This document shows, piece after piece, positions 46,614-62,355 of a DNA stretch of 64,000 nucleotides. How positions within the stretch are numbered: position 1 is the stretch's first letter; every line of letters begins with the position of its first letter. Origin of the DNA: Lysobacteraceae bacterium (GTDB lineage Bacteria > Pseudomonadota > Gammaproteobacteria > Xanthomonadales > Xanthomonadaceae); NCBI GenBank assembly GCA_016789405.1, contig JAEUPQ010000029.1, forward strand, positions 106,783 to 170,782. Direction: 5' to 3'. The notes under the pieces were generated by a model, which was given only the letters and a program-made list of their open reading frames with translations, was not told the origin of the DNA and searched no databases. A program made the position numbers and the translations under genes.

Positions 46614-47480
46614 ATGACCGCCAGGATCCTCGACGGCAAACGCATCGCCGACAGCCTTCTCGACGAGCTCAAGGCCCAGGTCGATGCGCGGGTGGCGGCC
46701 GGCAAGCGCCGCCCGGGCCTGGCCGTGGTGCTGGTCGGCAGCGACCCGGCGTCGCAGTCCTACGTCCGCAACAAGCGCCGCGCGGCGCAGAAGGTCGGTA
46801 TCCAGGCCTTCGATTTCGACATGCCGGCCGGCACCAGCGAGGCAGAACTGCTGGACCTGATCGATCGATTGAATGCCGATCCGGCGGTCCACGGCATCCT
46901 CGTCCAGCTGCCGCTGCCGGGCATTCCGGACGCGAGCAACCTGATCCACCGGATCGACCCGCGCAAGGACGTGGACGGCTTCCATCCCGAGAACGTCGGC
47001 CATCTGGTCCTGCGCCAGTTCGGCCTGCGTCCCTGCACCCCGCGCGGCATCACCACGCTGCTTGGCTACACCGACCGCCCGGTGCGCGGCCAGAGCGCCA
47101 CCATCGTCGGCGTGAGCAACCATGTCGGTCGGCCGATGGCGCTGGAACTGATGATCGCCGGTTGCACTGTCACCAGCTGCCACCGTTTCACGCCGCCGGA
47201 GGTGCTGAAACGGCACATCGGCGAGGCCGATATCCTGGTCGTGGCGGTCGGCAAGCCGGGCCTGATCCCGGGCGAGTGGGTGAAGCCGGGCGCGGTGGTG
47301 ATCGACGTGGGCATCAATCGACTGGACGACGGCCGCCTGGTCGGCGACGTGCAGTTCGATGCTGCCGCCGAGCGCGCGAGCTGGATCACCCCGGTCCCCG
47401 GCGGTGTCGGTCCGATGACCGTCGCCACCCTGATGCAGAACACCCTGGAGGCCGCCGACGCGGCCGATTCGGCGGCCTGA
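46614..47480 (+). CDS. folD: methylenetetrahydrofolate dehydrogenase/cyclohydrolase
   Basis: Bifunctional one-carbon enzyme (288 residues) that interconverts 5,10-methylene-THF and 10-formyl-THF. Family marks include [14 protein letters not shown] with the catalytic lysine, [17 protein letters not shown] and [19 protein letters not shown], then [16 protein letters not shown] near the C terminus. The start is supported by the divergent DUF1244 gene. It supplies formyl-THF for purine synthesis, matching the guaB-guaA pair downstream. Confidence 0.96.
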   Translation: MTARILDGKRIADSLLDELKAQVDARVAAGKRRPGLAVVLVGSDPASQSYVRNKRRAAQKVGIQAFDFDMPAGTSEAELLDLIDRLNADPAVHGILVQLPLPGIPDASNLIHRIDPRKDVDGFHPENVGHLVLRQFGLRPCTPRGITTLLGYTDRPVRGQSATIVGVSNHVGRPMALELMIAGCTVTSCHRFTPPEVLKRHIGEADILVVAVGKPGLIPGEWVKPGAVVIDVGINRLDDGRLVGDVQFDAAAERASWITPVPGGVGPMTVATLMQNTLEAADAADSAA

Positions 47481-47536
47481 CCGGCCGGAATCGCTGCTTA
47501 TCGGGACACAGTGGGTCCAGGGACACCTATGGGTGA

Positions 47537-49042
<1,506 letters not shown>

Positions 49043-49177
49043 GGGAGGCCGCTTGCGCGGCACTGCCGCGCGGCCTGCCGAACGCCCGGCCATGGATGGC
49101 CGGGCAGGACTTCCCGAAAGCCTGCGACTCATCGCCACGGATGGCATCGCGAACATTCGCCTTTACAAGCCGAGCCC

Positions 49178-50743
<1,566 letters not shown>

Positions 50744-50768
50744 TGGATTCCATGCGCTTCCCGGAATG

Positions 50769-50797
50769 AAAAAAGCCCCGCTCACGCGGGGCTTTTT
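50769..50797. terminator. bidirectional intrinsic terminator
   Basis: AAAAAGCCCCGC / GCGGGGCTTTTT with a TCAC loop. T-runs occur on both strands, so it serves guaA and the convergent ohr gene. Confidence 0.9.
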
Positions 50798-50817
50798 GTT
50801 TGTGCTGGCGAGGCGGA

Positions 50818-51243
50818 TCACACCACCGTCAGCGTCACATCGATGTTGCCGCGGGTGGCGTTGGAGTACGGGCAGACGATGTGCGCTTTCTGCACCAGTT
50901 CTTCGGCCTGCTCGCGCGGCATGCCGGGGATGCTGATCTGCAATTCGGCCTGGATGCCGAAGCCATTCGGGATCGGGCCGATGCCGACGCGGCCGGTGAT
51001 CGAGGTGTCGGCGGGCAGGGCGATCTTGGCCTGGCCTGCGACGAACTTCAGGGCGCCGATGAAGCAGGCCGAGTAGCCGGCGGCGAACAGCTGTTCCGGA
51101 TTGGTGCCCGGGCCACCTGCACCGCCGAGTTCGCGCGGGGTGGAGAGCTGGACGTCCAGCACACCGTCGGAAGACACGGCGCGACCGTCACGGCCGCCGG
51201 TGGCGGTGGCTTCGGCGGTGTAGAGGACTTGTTCGAGGGACAT
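50818..51243 (-). CDS. ohr: organic hydroperoxide resistance protein (Ohr/OsmC family)
   Basis: Thiol peroxidase (141 residues) that reduces fatty-acid and other organic hydroperoxides. The two redox cysteines are in [10 protein letters not shown] and [13 protein letters not shown], the Ohr hallmark. The N terminus [17 protein letters not shown] is typical. No OhrR regulator gene is next to it. It converges with guaA on a shared terminator and follows the haloperoxidase-like gene by 138 bp. Confidence 0.95.
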   Translation of the reverse strand: MSLEQVLYTAEATATGGRDGRAVSSDGVLDVQLSTPRELGGAGGPGTNPEQLFAAGYSACFIGALKFVAGQAKIALPADTSITGRVGIGPIPNGFGIQAELQISIPGMPREQAEELVQKAHIVCPYSNATRGNIDVTLTVV

Positions 51244-51381
51244 GGCAATTCCTTTCGGTGGGATGGGTGGGACGGGATGGGTACTTTGCGGGATATCGCC
51301 TGCCGGCGTCCGTGCATTCGTCCACGAGACTTGATCGAGCGTCTCGCTGCGATGTCCGGATGGTGCAGGCAGGCGATGTCG

Positions 51382-52350
51382 TCACTGTTTCAGGAAGTCG
51401 AGCAGGTCCTGGTTGAGGCGATCCTTGTGCGTATCGGCCAGGCCGTGCGGCGCGCCCGGATACACGATGAGCCGCGCATTGCGGATCAGCTGCGCCGATG
51501 CCTTCGCGGCGGCATCGATCGGCACGATCTGGTCGTCGTCGCCGTGGATCACCAGCGTGGGCACGTCGAACTTCTTCAGGTCCTCGCGGAAATCCGTGGC
51601 CGAGAACGCGGCGATCGAGTCGTAGGTGTTCTTGTGGCCGGCCTGCATGCCCTGCACCCAGAACGCTTGGATCAGCCCCTGGGATGGTTTCGCGCCGGGA
51701 CGGTTGAAGCCGAAGAACGGGCCGGAGGCGATGTCGAGGTAGAGCTGCGAGCGGTTCTCGATCGATGCCTTGCGGATGCCGTCGAAGACTTCGATCGGCA
51801 GGCCACCGGGATTGTCGGCGGTCTTCAGCATCAGCGGCGGCACGGCTGCGACGAGCACGGCCTTCTTCACGCGGCCTGTGCCATGGCGACCGATGTAGCG
51901 GGCGACTTCGCCGCCGCCGGTCGAGAAGCCCACCAGGGTGGCGTCGCGCAGACCGAGGGTCTCGATCACCTGCGCCAGATCATCGGCGTAATGGTCCATG
52001 TCGTTGCCGTCCCAGGGCTGGGCGGAACGGCCGTGGCCGCGGCGGTCATGGGCGACCACGCGGTAGCCCTTCGAGGCCAGGAACAGCATCTGCGATTCCC
52101 AGCTGTCCGAACTCAGCGGCCAGCCATGGCTGAACACCACGACCTGGCCGTTACGCGGACCCCAGTCCTTGTAATAGAGCTGTACGCCGTCACGGGTGGT
52201 GACGTACCCGCTCGAGGCGACCGAGTGCTTGGTGGTATCGACGCCAGTCTTCGGAGCTGCGGCGGCGGGCCAGGCATTGGTGGCGATGGGAAGGAGGGCG
52301 GCCAGGGCGATGGCGAGGCCGTGACGGATCGAGGAAGACGGGGTGGACAT
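51382..52350 (-). CDS. exported alpha/beta hydrolase, cofactor-free haloperoxidase type
   Basis: A 322-residue protein with a signal peptide ([24 protein letters not shown], here within residues 9-32). The mature enzyme resembles non-haem chloroperoxidases: [16 protein letters not shown], nucleophile in [14 protein letters not shown], acid in [10 protein letters not shown] and histidine in [10 protein letters not shown]. Such enzymes are esterases that can form peracids. AAGGAG precedes the ATG at 52350. Divergent from an AraC-type gene with a palindrome in between, which suggests control by it. Confidence 0.88.
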   Translation of the reverse strand: MSTPSSSIRHGLAIALAALLPIATNAWPAAAAPKTGVDTTKHSVASSGYVTTRDGVQLYYKDWGPRNGQVVVFSHGWPLSSDSWESQMLFLASKGYRVVAHDRRGHGRSAQPWDGNDMDHYADDLAQVIETLGLRDATLVGFSTGGGEVARYIGRHGTGRVKKAVLVAAVPPLMLKTADNPGGLPIEVFDGIRKASIENRSQLYLDIASGPFFGFNRPGAKPSQGLIQAFWVQGMQAGHKNTYDSIAAFSATDFREDLKKFDVPTLVIHGDDDQIVPIDAAAKASAQLIRNARLIVYPGAPHGLADTHKDRLNQDLLDFLKQ

Positions 52351-52416
52351 AGCGGGCTCCTTGGGTGGTGGTCGGGACAGGGCGTCCTCGAGATGTACTG
52401 TGCGCCTGTTGGAGAT

Positions 52417-52435
52417 ACGATAGGATTGATATCGT
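52417..52435. promoter_or_regulatory. palindrome between hydrolase and AraC-type gene
   Basis: ACGATA-N7-TATCGT, inside the 112-bp divergent intergenic region, 27 bp before the AraC-type ATG. A likely regulator or operator site for one or both genes. Confidence 0.5.
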
Positions 52436-52462
52436 CCTTCAAACTTGATTGAGCGTATCGAC

Positions 52463-53290
52463 ATGGCGGATCGCCTCGATGCCCTGTTCACCCACTTCGC
52501 CGTCACCGCCCGGATGTTCAATTCAGGGCCGCTGTGCGGGATCAACGATATCGACGAGCCCGAGGTCGGCCATCTGCATGTAGTCCGCGAAGGGCGGGTG
52601 GAGGTCCGGCATGGCGGGGGGCTGGCTGTGGAGGTGGCCGAGCCCATGCTGCTGCTCTATCCCCGCCCGATGCCGCATCGCTTCATCACCGATCCAGTGC
52701 ATGGCGCGGCCCTGTACTGCGCGCGGCTGCGCTTCGAGGGCGGCGCATCGAACCCGGTCACCGAAGCGTTGCCACCGCTGATCGCCTTGCCGCTGTCGTC
52801 GCTGGAAGGCACCGAGGCCCTGCTGTCGCTGTTGTTCGACGAAGCAGCGCACGAGCGCTGCGGGCGCCGGGTGATGCTCGATCGCCTGTTCGAGGTGCTG
52901 CTGGTGCAGGTGCTGCGCAACCTGATGGAGCGCGGCGAGATGCAGGCGGGCATGTTCGCCGGCCTGGCGCATCCGAAGCTGCGCCTGTCGCTGGTGGCGA
53001 TGCACGAGCAGCCGGCGGAGGACTGGACGCTCGATGGCCTCGCGCAGCGTGCCGGCATGTCGCGCAGCGCCTTCGCCGGCGCATTCCGCGAGGTCGTGGG
53101 CGAAACGCCCGGTGCCTACCTCCAGCGCTGGCGGATCGGATTGGCGCAGCGTGCATTGCGTGAAGGCCGATCGCTCAAACGCGTCGCCGACATGGTCGGC
53201 TATGGCAGTGAAGCGGCGCTCTCGCGCGCATTCAAGGCGCAGGTCGGTGCCTCACCGCGTGAGTGGCGAGGCCTGATGCGCGACGGCTGA
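52463..53290 (+). CDS. AraC family transcriptional regulator
   Basis: A 275-residue activator-like protein with an N-terminal cupin sensor domain (about 15-140, of the AraC_6/cupin type) and two C-terminal helix-turn-helix motifs ([19 protein letters not shown], about 192; and [20 protein letters not shown], about 241). The ATG at 52463 is preferred over the upstream TTG. It is divergent from the haloperoxidase-like gene. Its 3' end overlaps the convergent flavoprotein gene by 59 bp. Confidence 0.9.
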   Translation: MADRLDALFTHFAVTARMFNSGPLCGINDIDEPEVGHLHVVREGRVEVRHGGGLAVEVAEPMLLLYPRPMPHRFITDPVHGAALYCARLRFEGGASNPVTEALPPLIALPLSSLEGTEALLSLLFDEAAHERCGRRVMLDRLFEVLLVQVLRNLMERGEMQAGMFAGLAHPKLRLSLVAMHEQPAEDWTLDGLAQRAGMSRSAFAGAFREVVGETPGAYLQRWRIGLAQRALREGRSLKRVADMVGYGSEAALSRAFKAQVGASPREWRGLMRDG

Positions 53291-54422
53291 GCGCGTCCGA
53301 TCCGCGGCCGGTCTGCCGCCGCGACCAGTAGGGCGTCTCTGGCCAGCGCGTTTCCATCATGTGGAAGGCGTGCAGGTGCTCGCGATAGGCGCGATGGATC
53401 TCGAGCACGTGCCGCGGATAGTCTTCGAGTGCCTTGGTCGCGCCCTGCTCGTGGCGGATCAGCGCATCGGCAGCACGCAGTCCCGTGTACATCGCGTTGG
53501 CGATGCCCTTCGATGACAGCGGATCGAAGGCCAGTGCGGCGTCGCCGACCGCGATCCAGCGGGTGCCCGCCGCCCGATCCAGATGGCAGCCGGACGCATC
53601 GGCGCCCGTCGCACGGGATGCAGGGACGTAGCCGTGCGTTCGGCACAGTGCATGCAATGCGGGCGCATCGCCGAGCGCGCGCCAGAGACCATCGCCGTCC
53701 AGCAGCCGACGGTGATCGCAAAGATCGGCATCGGTCAGGAAGCAGACCAATCGCTCCCGCGACGGCAGGAGCACGCTGTACCACCATCCGTCTTCGACGG
53801 CCTCCACCCAGGTGCGCCCATCGCGGTCATCGCCGTCGGCGGCATGGAGTCGCAGGTGGAACGCGATCTGCGCGTCATGCACGATCTTGCGCGCGCCCAG
53901 TGCGCGGGCGACCGCAGCGGAGCGACCGGTGGCATCGATCAGCCACCCGGCTTCGATCGAAGTCTCTGCCACGTTTGGCAGTGGCCTGGCTCCGCGCAGC
54001 GTGATCCGGTGCGGTTGCGCGTCGTCGCCCGGCGAAACGACACGAACGAGGGTGTCCGTGAGAATGCGTGCGCCTGCGTGGAGAGCTGCATCACGCAGCA
54101 TTGCGTCGAAGCGTGCCCGATCGAGTTGCAGTCCGTGACCGTGCAACTGGAACAGGAAGTCGTTGGCATGCGCCGCCGCGTCGCCCCAGGTCGCGCACGT
54201 CCCCGGACTCGGGCGATGTCCATCGGCGAGCACGCGTTCGAGCACGCCAAGCTCGCGCAGCAGGGAGCGCGCGTTCGGCGGCAGGCCTTCGCCGATCCTG
54301 AATCCGCCATCGTCGCTGCCTGCAACGAGCAGCACGTCCCGGCCTGTCCGCGCGAGCGCGACCGCGGCGGAGGCGCCGGCTGGGCCACCTCCCGCAATGA
54401 CGACATCGTGCCGACGCGGCAT
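53232..54422 (-). CDS. LodB-like flavoprotein (quinone-cofactor maturation)
   Basis: A 396-residue FAD-dependent monooxygenase-like protein of the tryptophan-halogenase/geranylgeranyl-reductase group. VIAGGGPAGASAAVALA (about 8-24) binds FAD, and GDAALAFDPLSSKGIANAM is the second FAD motif. Directly behind a LodA-like gene (7 bp), it corresponds to LodB, which in Marinomonas is needed to make the cysteine-tryptophylquinone of LodA. The maturase role here is inferred from that pairing. Its 3' end overlaps the AraC-type gene tail to tail by 59 bp. ATG at 54422. Confidence 0.82.
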   Translation of the reverse strand: MPRRHDVVIAGGGPAGASAAVALARTGRDVLLVAGSDDGGFRIGEGLPPNARSLLRELGVLERVLADGHRPSPGTCATWGDAAAHANDFLFQLHGHGLQLDRARFDAMLRDAALHAGARILTDTLVRVVSPGDDAQPHRITLRGARPLPNVAETSIEAGWLIDATGRSAAVARALGARKIVHDAQIAFHLRLHAADGDDRDGRTWVEAVEDGWWYSVLLPSRERLVCFLTDADLCDHRRLLDGDGLWRALGDAPALHALCRTHGYVPASRATGADASGCHLDRAAGTRWIAVGDAALAFDPLSSKGIANAMYTGLRAADALIRHEQGATKALEDYPRHVLEIHRAYREHLHAFHMMETRWPETPYWSRRQTGRGSDALSRRASGLATHAVRHRPAP

Positions 54423-54429
54423 CACCCGG

Positions 54430-57193
<2,764 letters not shown>

Positions 57194-57209
57194 TGGGCGT
57201 TTTCGCGGC

Positions 57210-57671
57210 TCAGTTCCGCCGTCGCGCCATTTCCTGGTCGAGCTCCTCGTCGAAGCTCTTCACCGACAGCCCGACTTCGCGGCCCATGTACAGGCTGGCC
57301 AGCAGCAGGCAGAGCATGCCCGCGACCGCGATGACGGTCGGTACGGCGCCGACGATGGGATAGCCCAGCAATGCATCGGCAGCAAGCGCGAGGCTGGTAC
57401 CCACGAACGCGCCAAGCGCCGCGTAGAGCAGTCGACAGGCGCGCAGCACCATGGCGGCGCGGGTGCGGTGGCGCTGGATCTGGAGGTCGCGCTCGCTGCG
57501 GTCGGGGGCGTCCTTCTCCCAGGCGACGATCAGTGCCCGCAGGCGGTCGACCACGCGCGCCAGTCGGGCATTGGCGGAGACCAGCAACGAACCGGTGGCG
57601 GCCATCAGCAGGGCTGGCGCCAGCATCGCACCAAGGATCGAATGGTGGTCGATGGGGGCGGGCAGGGACAT
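57210..57671 (-). CDS. DUF2721 family membrane protein
   Basis: A 153-residue protein with three TM helices (about 10-32, 75-98, 105-128) and a charged region between, as in DUF2721. [16 protein letters not shown] after the first TM is the family signature. Function unknown. It converges with tadA (16 bp apart) and is divergent from orn. Confidence 0.82.
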   Translation of the reverse strand: MSLPAPIDHHSILGAMLAPALLMAATGSLLVSANARLARVVDRLRALIVAWEKDAPDRSERDLQIQRHRTRAAMVLRACRLLYAALGAFVGTSLALAADALLGYPIVGAVPTVIAVAGMLCLLLASLYMGREVGLSVKSFDEELDQEMARRRN

Positions 57672-57734
57672 AGCGTGTACCGGGCGAGGGGGCCTGCGTA
57701 TCATGCGGTATTCCCGCAACTGCACGCGAGTCGC

Positions 57735-58322
57735 ATGGCCGTCACCACCGCTACCGAACCCCTGCCGTCCGAAGGCCGCCTGATCTGGATCGATCTGGAA
57801 ATGACCGGACTCGACACCGACCGCGATTCGATCATCGAAATCGCCACGGTCGTGACCGACGCCCAGCTCAACGTGCTGGCGGAAGGGCCGGAGTTTGCGA
57901 TCACGCATGATCTGGCCACGCTGGAAGCCATGGACGACTGGAATCGCAACCAGCACCGCAAGTCCGGGCTGTGGCAGCGCGTGCTGGAGCAGGGCGTGTC
58001 GATGGAGGAGGCCGAGCAGGGCACGCTCGAATTCCTGCAGGCCTGGGTCGGGCCGCGCGCCTCGCCGATGTGCGGCAATTCCATCTGCCAGGATCGACGC
58101 TTCCTGCACCGCTGCATGCCGACGCTGGAAAAGTTTTTCCACTACCGCAACCTCGACGTCAGCACGATCAAGGAGCTGGCGAGGCGCTGGGCGCCCGGTG
58201 TGCTCGCCGGGGTGCACAAAGAGTCGGCACACACTGCGCTCAGCGACGTCCGTGACTCCATCGCCGAGTTGCGCCATTACCGCAGCCGCATCGCCGAACT
58301 CGCCGCCCCGACCACGGAGTGA
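57735..58322 (+). CDS. orn: oligoribonuclease
   Basis: Degrades short RNAs, chiefly dinucleotides including pGpG, and so finishes cyclic di-GMP turnover. The 195-residue DEDDh exonuclease has D20 and E22 in [20 protein letters not shown] near the end and the conserved [12 protein letters not shown] at 57735. It is the natural partner of the GGDEF protein elsewhere in the window, though not in an operon with it. Confidence 0.97.
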   Translation: MAVTTATEPLPSEGRLIWIDLEMTGLDTDRDSIIEIATVVTDAQLNVLAEGPEFAITHDLATLEAMDDWNRNQHRKSGLWQRVLEQGVSMEEAEQGTLEFLQAWVGPRASPMCGNSICQDRRFLHRCMPTLEKFFHYRNLDVSTIKELARRWAPGVLAGVHKESAHTALSDVRDSIAELRHYRSRIAELAAPTTE

Positions 58323-58327
58323 TCGCC

Positions 58328-58768
58328 ATGATCCGCCTCCCGCTCGCACTCGCCTTGTCGCTTGTCGTCGTTCCTGCCCTCGCGCAGTCGTCCACGCCCG
58401 CCGAGGCCGTGAAACCCGCGAACGAGACCGCGCCTGCCGCGCCCGCAGCCCCCGCGCTGCCGCCGGGCATGAAGCAGTACTGGTTCGTGATGCTCAAGAA
58501 AGGCCCGAAACGCGATCAGTCGCCGGAAGAAGCGAAGCAACTGCAGGCCGGGCACATGGCCAATATCCAGGCCTATGCCACGATGGGCAAGCTGCAGATC
58601 GCCGGCCCGTTCATGGATGACGGCGACTGGCGCGGCATCTTCATCCTCGACGTGCCGGACCGTGCTGCTGCCGAAGCGATGTGCAACGACGACCCGGCAG
58701 TGAAGGCCGGGCGACTGGCCTGCGAGATCCATCCGTGGATGTCGATGAAGGGTGCAACGCTGAAGTGA
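58328..58768 (+). CDS. exported YciI-like protein
   Basis: A 146-residue protein with a signal peptide (MIRLPLALALSLVVVPALAQ, cleavage after about 19), a Pro/Ala-rich linker (to about 46) and a YciI/dimeric alpha-beta barrel domain (KQYWFVMLKKGPKRD, GKLQIAGPFMDDGDWRG, CEIHPWMSM). YciI proteins are normally cytosolic. The histidine in CEIHPW fits the conserved position. ATG at 58328, 5 bp after the orn stop. Function unknown. Confidence 0.85.
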   Translation: MIRLPLALALSLVVVPALAQSSTPAEAVKPANETAPAAPAAPALPPGMKQYWFVMLKKGPKRDQSPEEAKQLQAGHMANIQAYATMGKLQIAGPFMDDGDWRGIFILDVPDRAAAEAMCNDDPAVKAGRLACEIHPWMSMKGATLK

Positions 58769-58847
58769 TGCCCTGGCAACTGCAGATGTACCAGCAAGAC
58801 GCCGCGATGCGCGATCTGCAAGTGCGCACCGCGGCGACGGTCAGGCA

Positions 58848-59186
58848 TCAGACACAGCCCAGGCTCTTGCTCCGGGTGCCGACGAGCTGGTTCGCGCTGT
58901 TGTAGACAGATACATGGAGCGTACCGCTACCAGTGCCTGCCTGGCAGTAGGCGGTGCAGATGCTTGACGAACTGTTGCATACGGATGGGTCGAGCACGCC
59001 TCGGCCACTGACACTCCACACATAGGTCGGATAGGTGTCCGGCTGGACCTCGCACACTTTCCAGGAGTTGGGATCTCCTCCCTCGCATGTCAGTGTGAGC
59101 GTGGACTGCGCACCGGCTTCATTGGCGGGCAGCATGCAGGCTGCGACCAGGACGACTGATGCCAGAGAAAACAGGATCTGCTTCAT
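58848..59186 (-). CDS. small exported cysteine-containing protein, unknown
   Basis: A 112-residue predicted secreted or lipid-anchored protein. The N-terminal signal (MKQILFSLASVVLVAACMLP) has VAAC, a possible lipobox at C17, and also an AGAQ site for signal peptidase I at about 26. The mature part has six cysteines and Ser/Thr/Gly-rich sequence, with an Ig- or lectin-like strand pattern. AAGGAA lies seven bases before the ATG at 59186. No homologue is recognised. Confidence 0.7.
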   Translation of the reverse strand: MKQILFSLASVVLVAACMLPANEAGAQSTLTLTCEGGDPNSWKVCEVQPDTYPTYVWSVSGRGVLDPSVCNSSSSICTAYCQAGTGSGTLHVSVYNSANQLVGTRSKSLGCV

Positions 59187-59407
59187 GAACATCTTCCTTG
59201 TTGTACCGCTGCATTGCGGCATGGGAAAGATAGGACAGTCTGCATTCAACGATTGAGACTGGAACGTTTGGATGCGTGCCGCGTGAGAGGTTTCGTGACG
59301 AAGTTCAGGCCCAGGGAGGTTCGGACGGCCCATGTTCGCAGGCCATGAGACTCGGGATGGGGCAGTCGGCAGGTCGGGCCATCCGTCCGCGCTCCTCCAG
59401 CAAGAAA

Positions 59408-59431
59408 AAAGCCCGGGCATGCCCGGGCTTT
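59408..59431 (-). terminator. palindromic terminator
   Basis: A perfect 24-bp palindrome (AAAGCCCGGGCA / TGCCCGGGCTTT) followed on the - strand by a run of T residues. It ends transcription from the leftward ppsA-small exported protein unit. Confidence 0.9.
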
Positions 59432-59457
59432 CTGACTGGCGAGCAGTGCGGTATCGA

Positions 59458-59856
59458 TCACATCTCCGGTCGGATGGCTTCCGCGCCTGCATTCAGTTCA
59501 TCGGTGACGCAGGTGAACATCGTTGCTGACAGCTTCGCGACCAGATAGTCCTTGAATGCCGGCTGGTCCATGAGCATGTTGATCTTGGCGTCGTCGAAGC
59601 CCTGGATCTCCGCGACCAGCGGCATCGCTTCCAGACGTTTCTCGACGCAGTCGCACAGCAGGTTTTCCGGGCGCGAAGACAGCGCGCTGCCCAGTCCCGG
59701 CGTTTTCCGGAATTGCGCCGACATGCTGCCGCATTGCGAATTGATGGCGTCGAGCATCATGACGACGCCTTCACGGGCTTCCGAGGCGCCGGCGGTCGAC
59801 GGCATCGAGATCGCGATGAGCAGTGACAGCGGGACGAGTGCGGTGATCTTGCGCAT
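59458..59856 (-). CDS. small exported protein of unknown function
   Basis: A 132-residue protein with a signal peptide (MRKITALVPLSLLIAI, cleavage near ASA or GAS at about 23) and four cysteines in the mature part, two of them as CDC. It is alpha-helical in appearance. The ATG at 59856 starts the signal; an earlier ATG at 59886 overlaps the ppsA stop (TGATG) and is possible. It is the last gene of the leftward unit before the terminator. No family recognised. Confidence 0.7.
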   Translation of the reverse strand: MRKITALVPLSLLIAISMPSTAGASEAREGVVMMLDAINSQCGSMSAQFRKTPGLGSALSSRPENLLCDCVEKRLEAMPLVAEIQGFDDAKINMLMDQPAFKDYLVAKLSATMFTCVTDELNAGAEAIRPEM

Positions 59857-59885
59857 GGACAGGTTTCCGATTCGCGGGAATGACA

Positions 59886-62258
59886 TCAGCCGGCTTTCGA
59901 CTTCGCCAGCTTCAGCCAGGTGTCGACCACGGTGTCAGGATTGAGCGAAACCGATTCGATGCCTTCCTCCATCAGCCACTGGGCCAGATCCGGGTGGTCG
60001 CTCGGCCCCTGGCCGCAGATGCCGACGTACTTGCCCTTGCGCTTGGCTGCCTGGATGGCCATGGACAGCATCTTCTTGACCGCCGGGTCGCGTTCGTCGA
60101 AGAGGTTTGCGACGATCGACGAGTCGCGGTCCAGGCCCAGGGTGAGCTGGGTCATGTCGTTGGAGCCGATCGAGAAGCCGTCGAAGATGTCGAGGAACTC
60201 GTCTGCGAGCAGCGCGTTCGACGGCACTTCGCACATCATGATGACCTTCAGGCCCTCACGCCCCTGTTCGAGGCCGTTCTCGCGCAGCACTTCGATGACC
60301 TTGCGGCCTTCGTCCAGCGTGCGCACGAACGGGATCATCACCCAGCAATTGTCCAGGCCCATGGTCTCGCGGACCTTGCGCACCGCGCGGCATTCCAGCG
60401 CGAATGCCTCGCGGAACGACGGATCGATGTAGCGTGCGGCGCCCCGGAAGCCGATCATCGGATTCTCTTCGTGCGGCTCGTAACGCGCGCCGCCGATGAG
60501 GTTGGCGTACTCGTTCGACTTGAAGTCCGACAGGCGCACGATCACCGGGTTCGGCGCGGCAGATGCAGTGATGGTGGCGATGCCTTCGGCCAGTCGGTCC
60601 ACGTAGAAGTCGACCGGGTTCGCGTAGCCTGCCATCTTCGCGTCGATCTTGCGCTTCGTGTCGGCGTCCTGGTTTGCGTAGTCGAGCAGGGCCTTGGGAT
60701 GCACGCCGATGTGGCTGGCGATGATCATTTCCAGGCGCGCCAGGCCGATGCCCGCGTTCGGCAGCATCGCGAAGTCGAACGCGCGCTCCGGGTTGGCGAC
60801 GTTCATCATGATCTTCAACGGCGCCGGCGGCATGTTGTCGAGATCGGTGACGATGCGCTCGAACGGCAGTTCGGTGTCGTAGATGAAGCCGGTGTCGCCC
60901 TCGGCGCAGCTCACGGTGACCGGCTGGCCGTCCTGCACGGTGTCCAGCGCGTTGCCGGTGCCGACAACCGCCGGGACGCCCAGCTCGCGGGCGATGATCG
61001 CGGCGTGGCAGGTGCGGCCGCCACGATTGGTCACGATCGCGGCGGCGCGCTTCATCACCGGTTCCCAGTCGGGATCGGTCATGTCGGCGACCAGCACGTC
61101 GCCGGGCTGCACGCGGTTCATGTCGGCGATCGAGCGCACCACGCGCGCGGTGCCGCTGCCGATCTTGTGGCCGATGGCGCGACCTTCGGCGATCACCTCG
61201 CCGCGGCGCAGCAGCGAGAAACGCTCGATCTGCGTGGCGTGCGCGCGCGACTTCACGGTTTCCGGACGCGCCTGCACGATGAACAGCTTGCCGGTGATGC
61301 CGTCCTTCGCCCATTCGATGTCCATCGGACGGCCGTAGTGCTCTTCGATCACCAGCGCCTGCTTCGACAGCTCCTGCACGTCGGCGTCGCTGATGGAGAA
61401 CTGGTTGCGCAGCTCGGCCGGCGTGTCCTCGTTGCGCACGCGCTCGCCGGGCTTGTCCGAATACACCATGCGGATCTGCTTGCTGCCCAGCGCGCGGCGC
61501 AGGATCGCCGGCTTGCCCTGGCGCAGCGTCGGCTTGTAGACGTAGAACTCGTCGGGATTGACCGCGCCCTGCACGACGTTCTCGCCGAGGCCGTAGCTTG
61601 CAGTGACGAACACCACGTCGCGGAAGCCTGACTCGGTGTCGAGCGTGAACAGCACGCCCGACGAACCGACGTCGGAACGCACCATCAGCTGCACGCCGGC
61701 GGAGAGGAACACGTCCTCGTGCTTGAAGCCGTGGTGGACGCGATACGCGATGGCACGGTCGTTGTAGAGGCTGGCGAACACTTCCTTGACCTTGTGCACC
61801 ACGTCATCGGCACCGGTCACGTTGAGGAAGGTTTCCTGCTGGCCCGCGAACGAGGCGTCCGGCAGGTCTTCGGCAGTGGCCGAGGAACGCACCGCGACCG
61901 CGATGTCAGTGCCGCCGTTCTCGGCGCAGAGCTGCGCGTAGGCGGCGCGGATGTCGCGATCCAGCTCAGGCTGCAGCGGTGCGTCGATCACCCAGCCGCG
62001 GATCTCGCCGCCAGCGGCGGTGAGCGCGGGCACATCGTCCACGTCCAGGGTGGCCAGCTTGTCGTAGATGCGCTGGTGCAGGTTGTTGTGGGCGATGAAG
62101 TCCTTGAACGCCTCGGCGGTGGTCGCGTAGCCGCCCGGCACCGACACCCCGAGCTGGGCCAGGTGGCCGATCATTTCGCCGAGCGAGGAGTTCTTGCCGC
62201 CGACACGGGCAAGATCGGACAGGCGCAGCGCGTGCAGCCAGAGGATGTTCTCGTTCAA
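59886..62258 (-). CDS. ppsA: phosphoenolpyruvate synthase
   Basis: Makes PEP from pyruvate and ATP for gluconeogenesis. The 790-residue protein has the ATP-binding N-terminal domain ([10 protein letters not shown] at 21-30), the swivelling phosphohistidine domain with [15 protein letters not shown] (about 416-430), and the PEP-binding barrel ending in CGQGPSDHP. The start is a TTG at 62258 with GGAG about nine bases upstream. Divergent from its regulator gene ppsR. Confidence 0.97.
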   Translation of the reverse strand: MNENILWLHALRLSDLARVGGKNSSLGEMIGHLAQLGVSVPGGYATTAEAFKDFIAHNNLHQRIYDKLATLDVDDVPALTAAGGEIRGWVIDAPLQPELDRDIRAAYAQLCAENGGTDIAVAVRSSATAEDLPDASFAGQQETFLNVTGADDVVHKVKEVFASLYNDRAIAYRVHHGFKHEDVFLSAGVQLMVRSDVGSSGVLFTLDTESGFRDVVFVTASYGLGENVVQGAVNPDEFYVYKPTLRQGKPAILRRALGSKQIRMVYSDKPGERVRNEDTPAELRNQFSISDADVQELSKQALVIEEHYGRPMDIEWAKDGITGKLFIVQARPETVKSRAHATQIERFSLLRRGEVIAEGRAIGHKIGSGTARVVRSIADMNRVQPGDVLVADMTDPDWEPVMKRAAAIVTNRGGRTCHAAIIARELGVPAVVGTGNALDTVQDGQPVTVSCAEGDTGFIYDTELPFERIVTDLDNMPPAPLKIMMNVANPERAFDFAMLPNAGIGLARLEMIIASHIGVHPKALLDYANQDADTKRKIDAKMAGYANPVDFYVDRLAEGIATITASAAPNPVIVRLSDFKSNEYANLIGGARYEPHEENPMIGFRGAARYIDPSFREAFALECRAVRKVRETMGLDNCWVMIPFVRTLDEGRKVIEVLRENGLEQGREGLKVIMMCEVPSNALLADEFLDIFDGFSIGSNDMTQLTLGLDRDSSIVANLFDERDPAVKKMLSMAIQAAKRKGKYVGICGQGPSDHPDLAQWLMEEGIESVSLNPDTVVDTWLKLAKSKAG

Positions 62259-62355
62259 GGGTACGGCTCCAGACAGGCGCGTAGGGGAAGCGCCGGGGCG
62301 GGGAAAGGGCTATTTTAACAAGACCGCGCCCCGCGCTGTCCCACAACGAGTCCTC

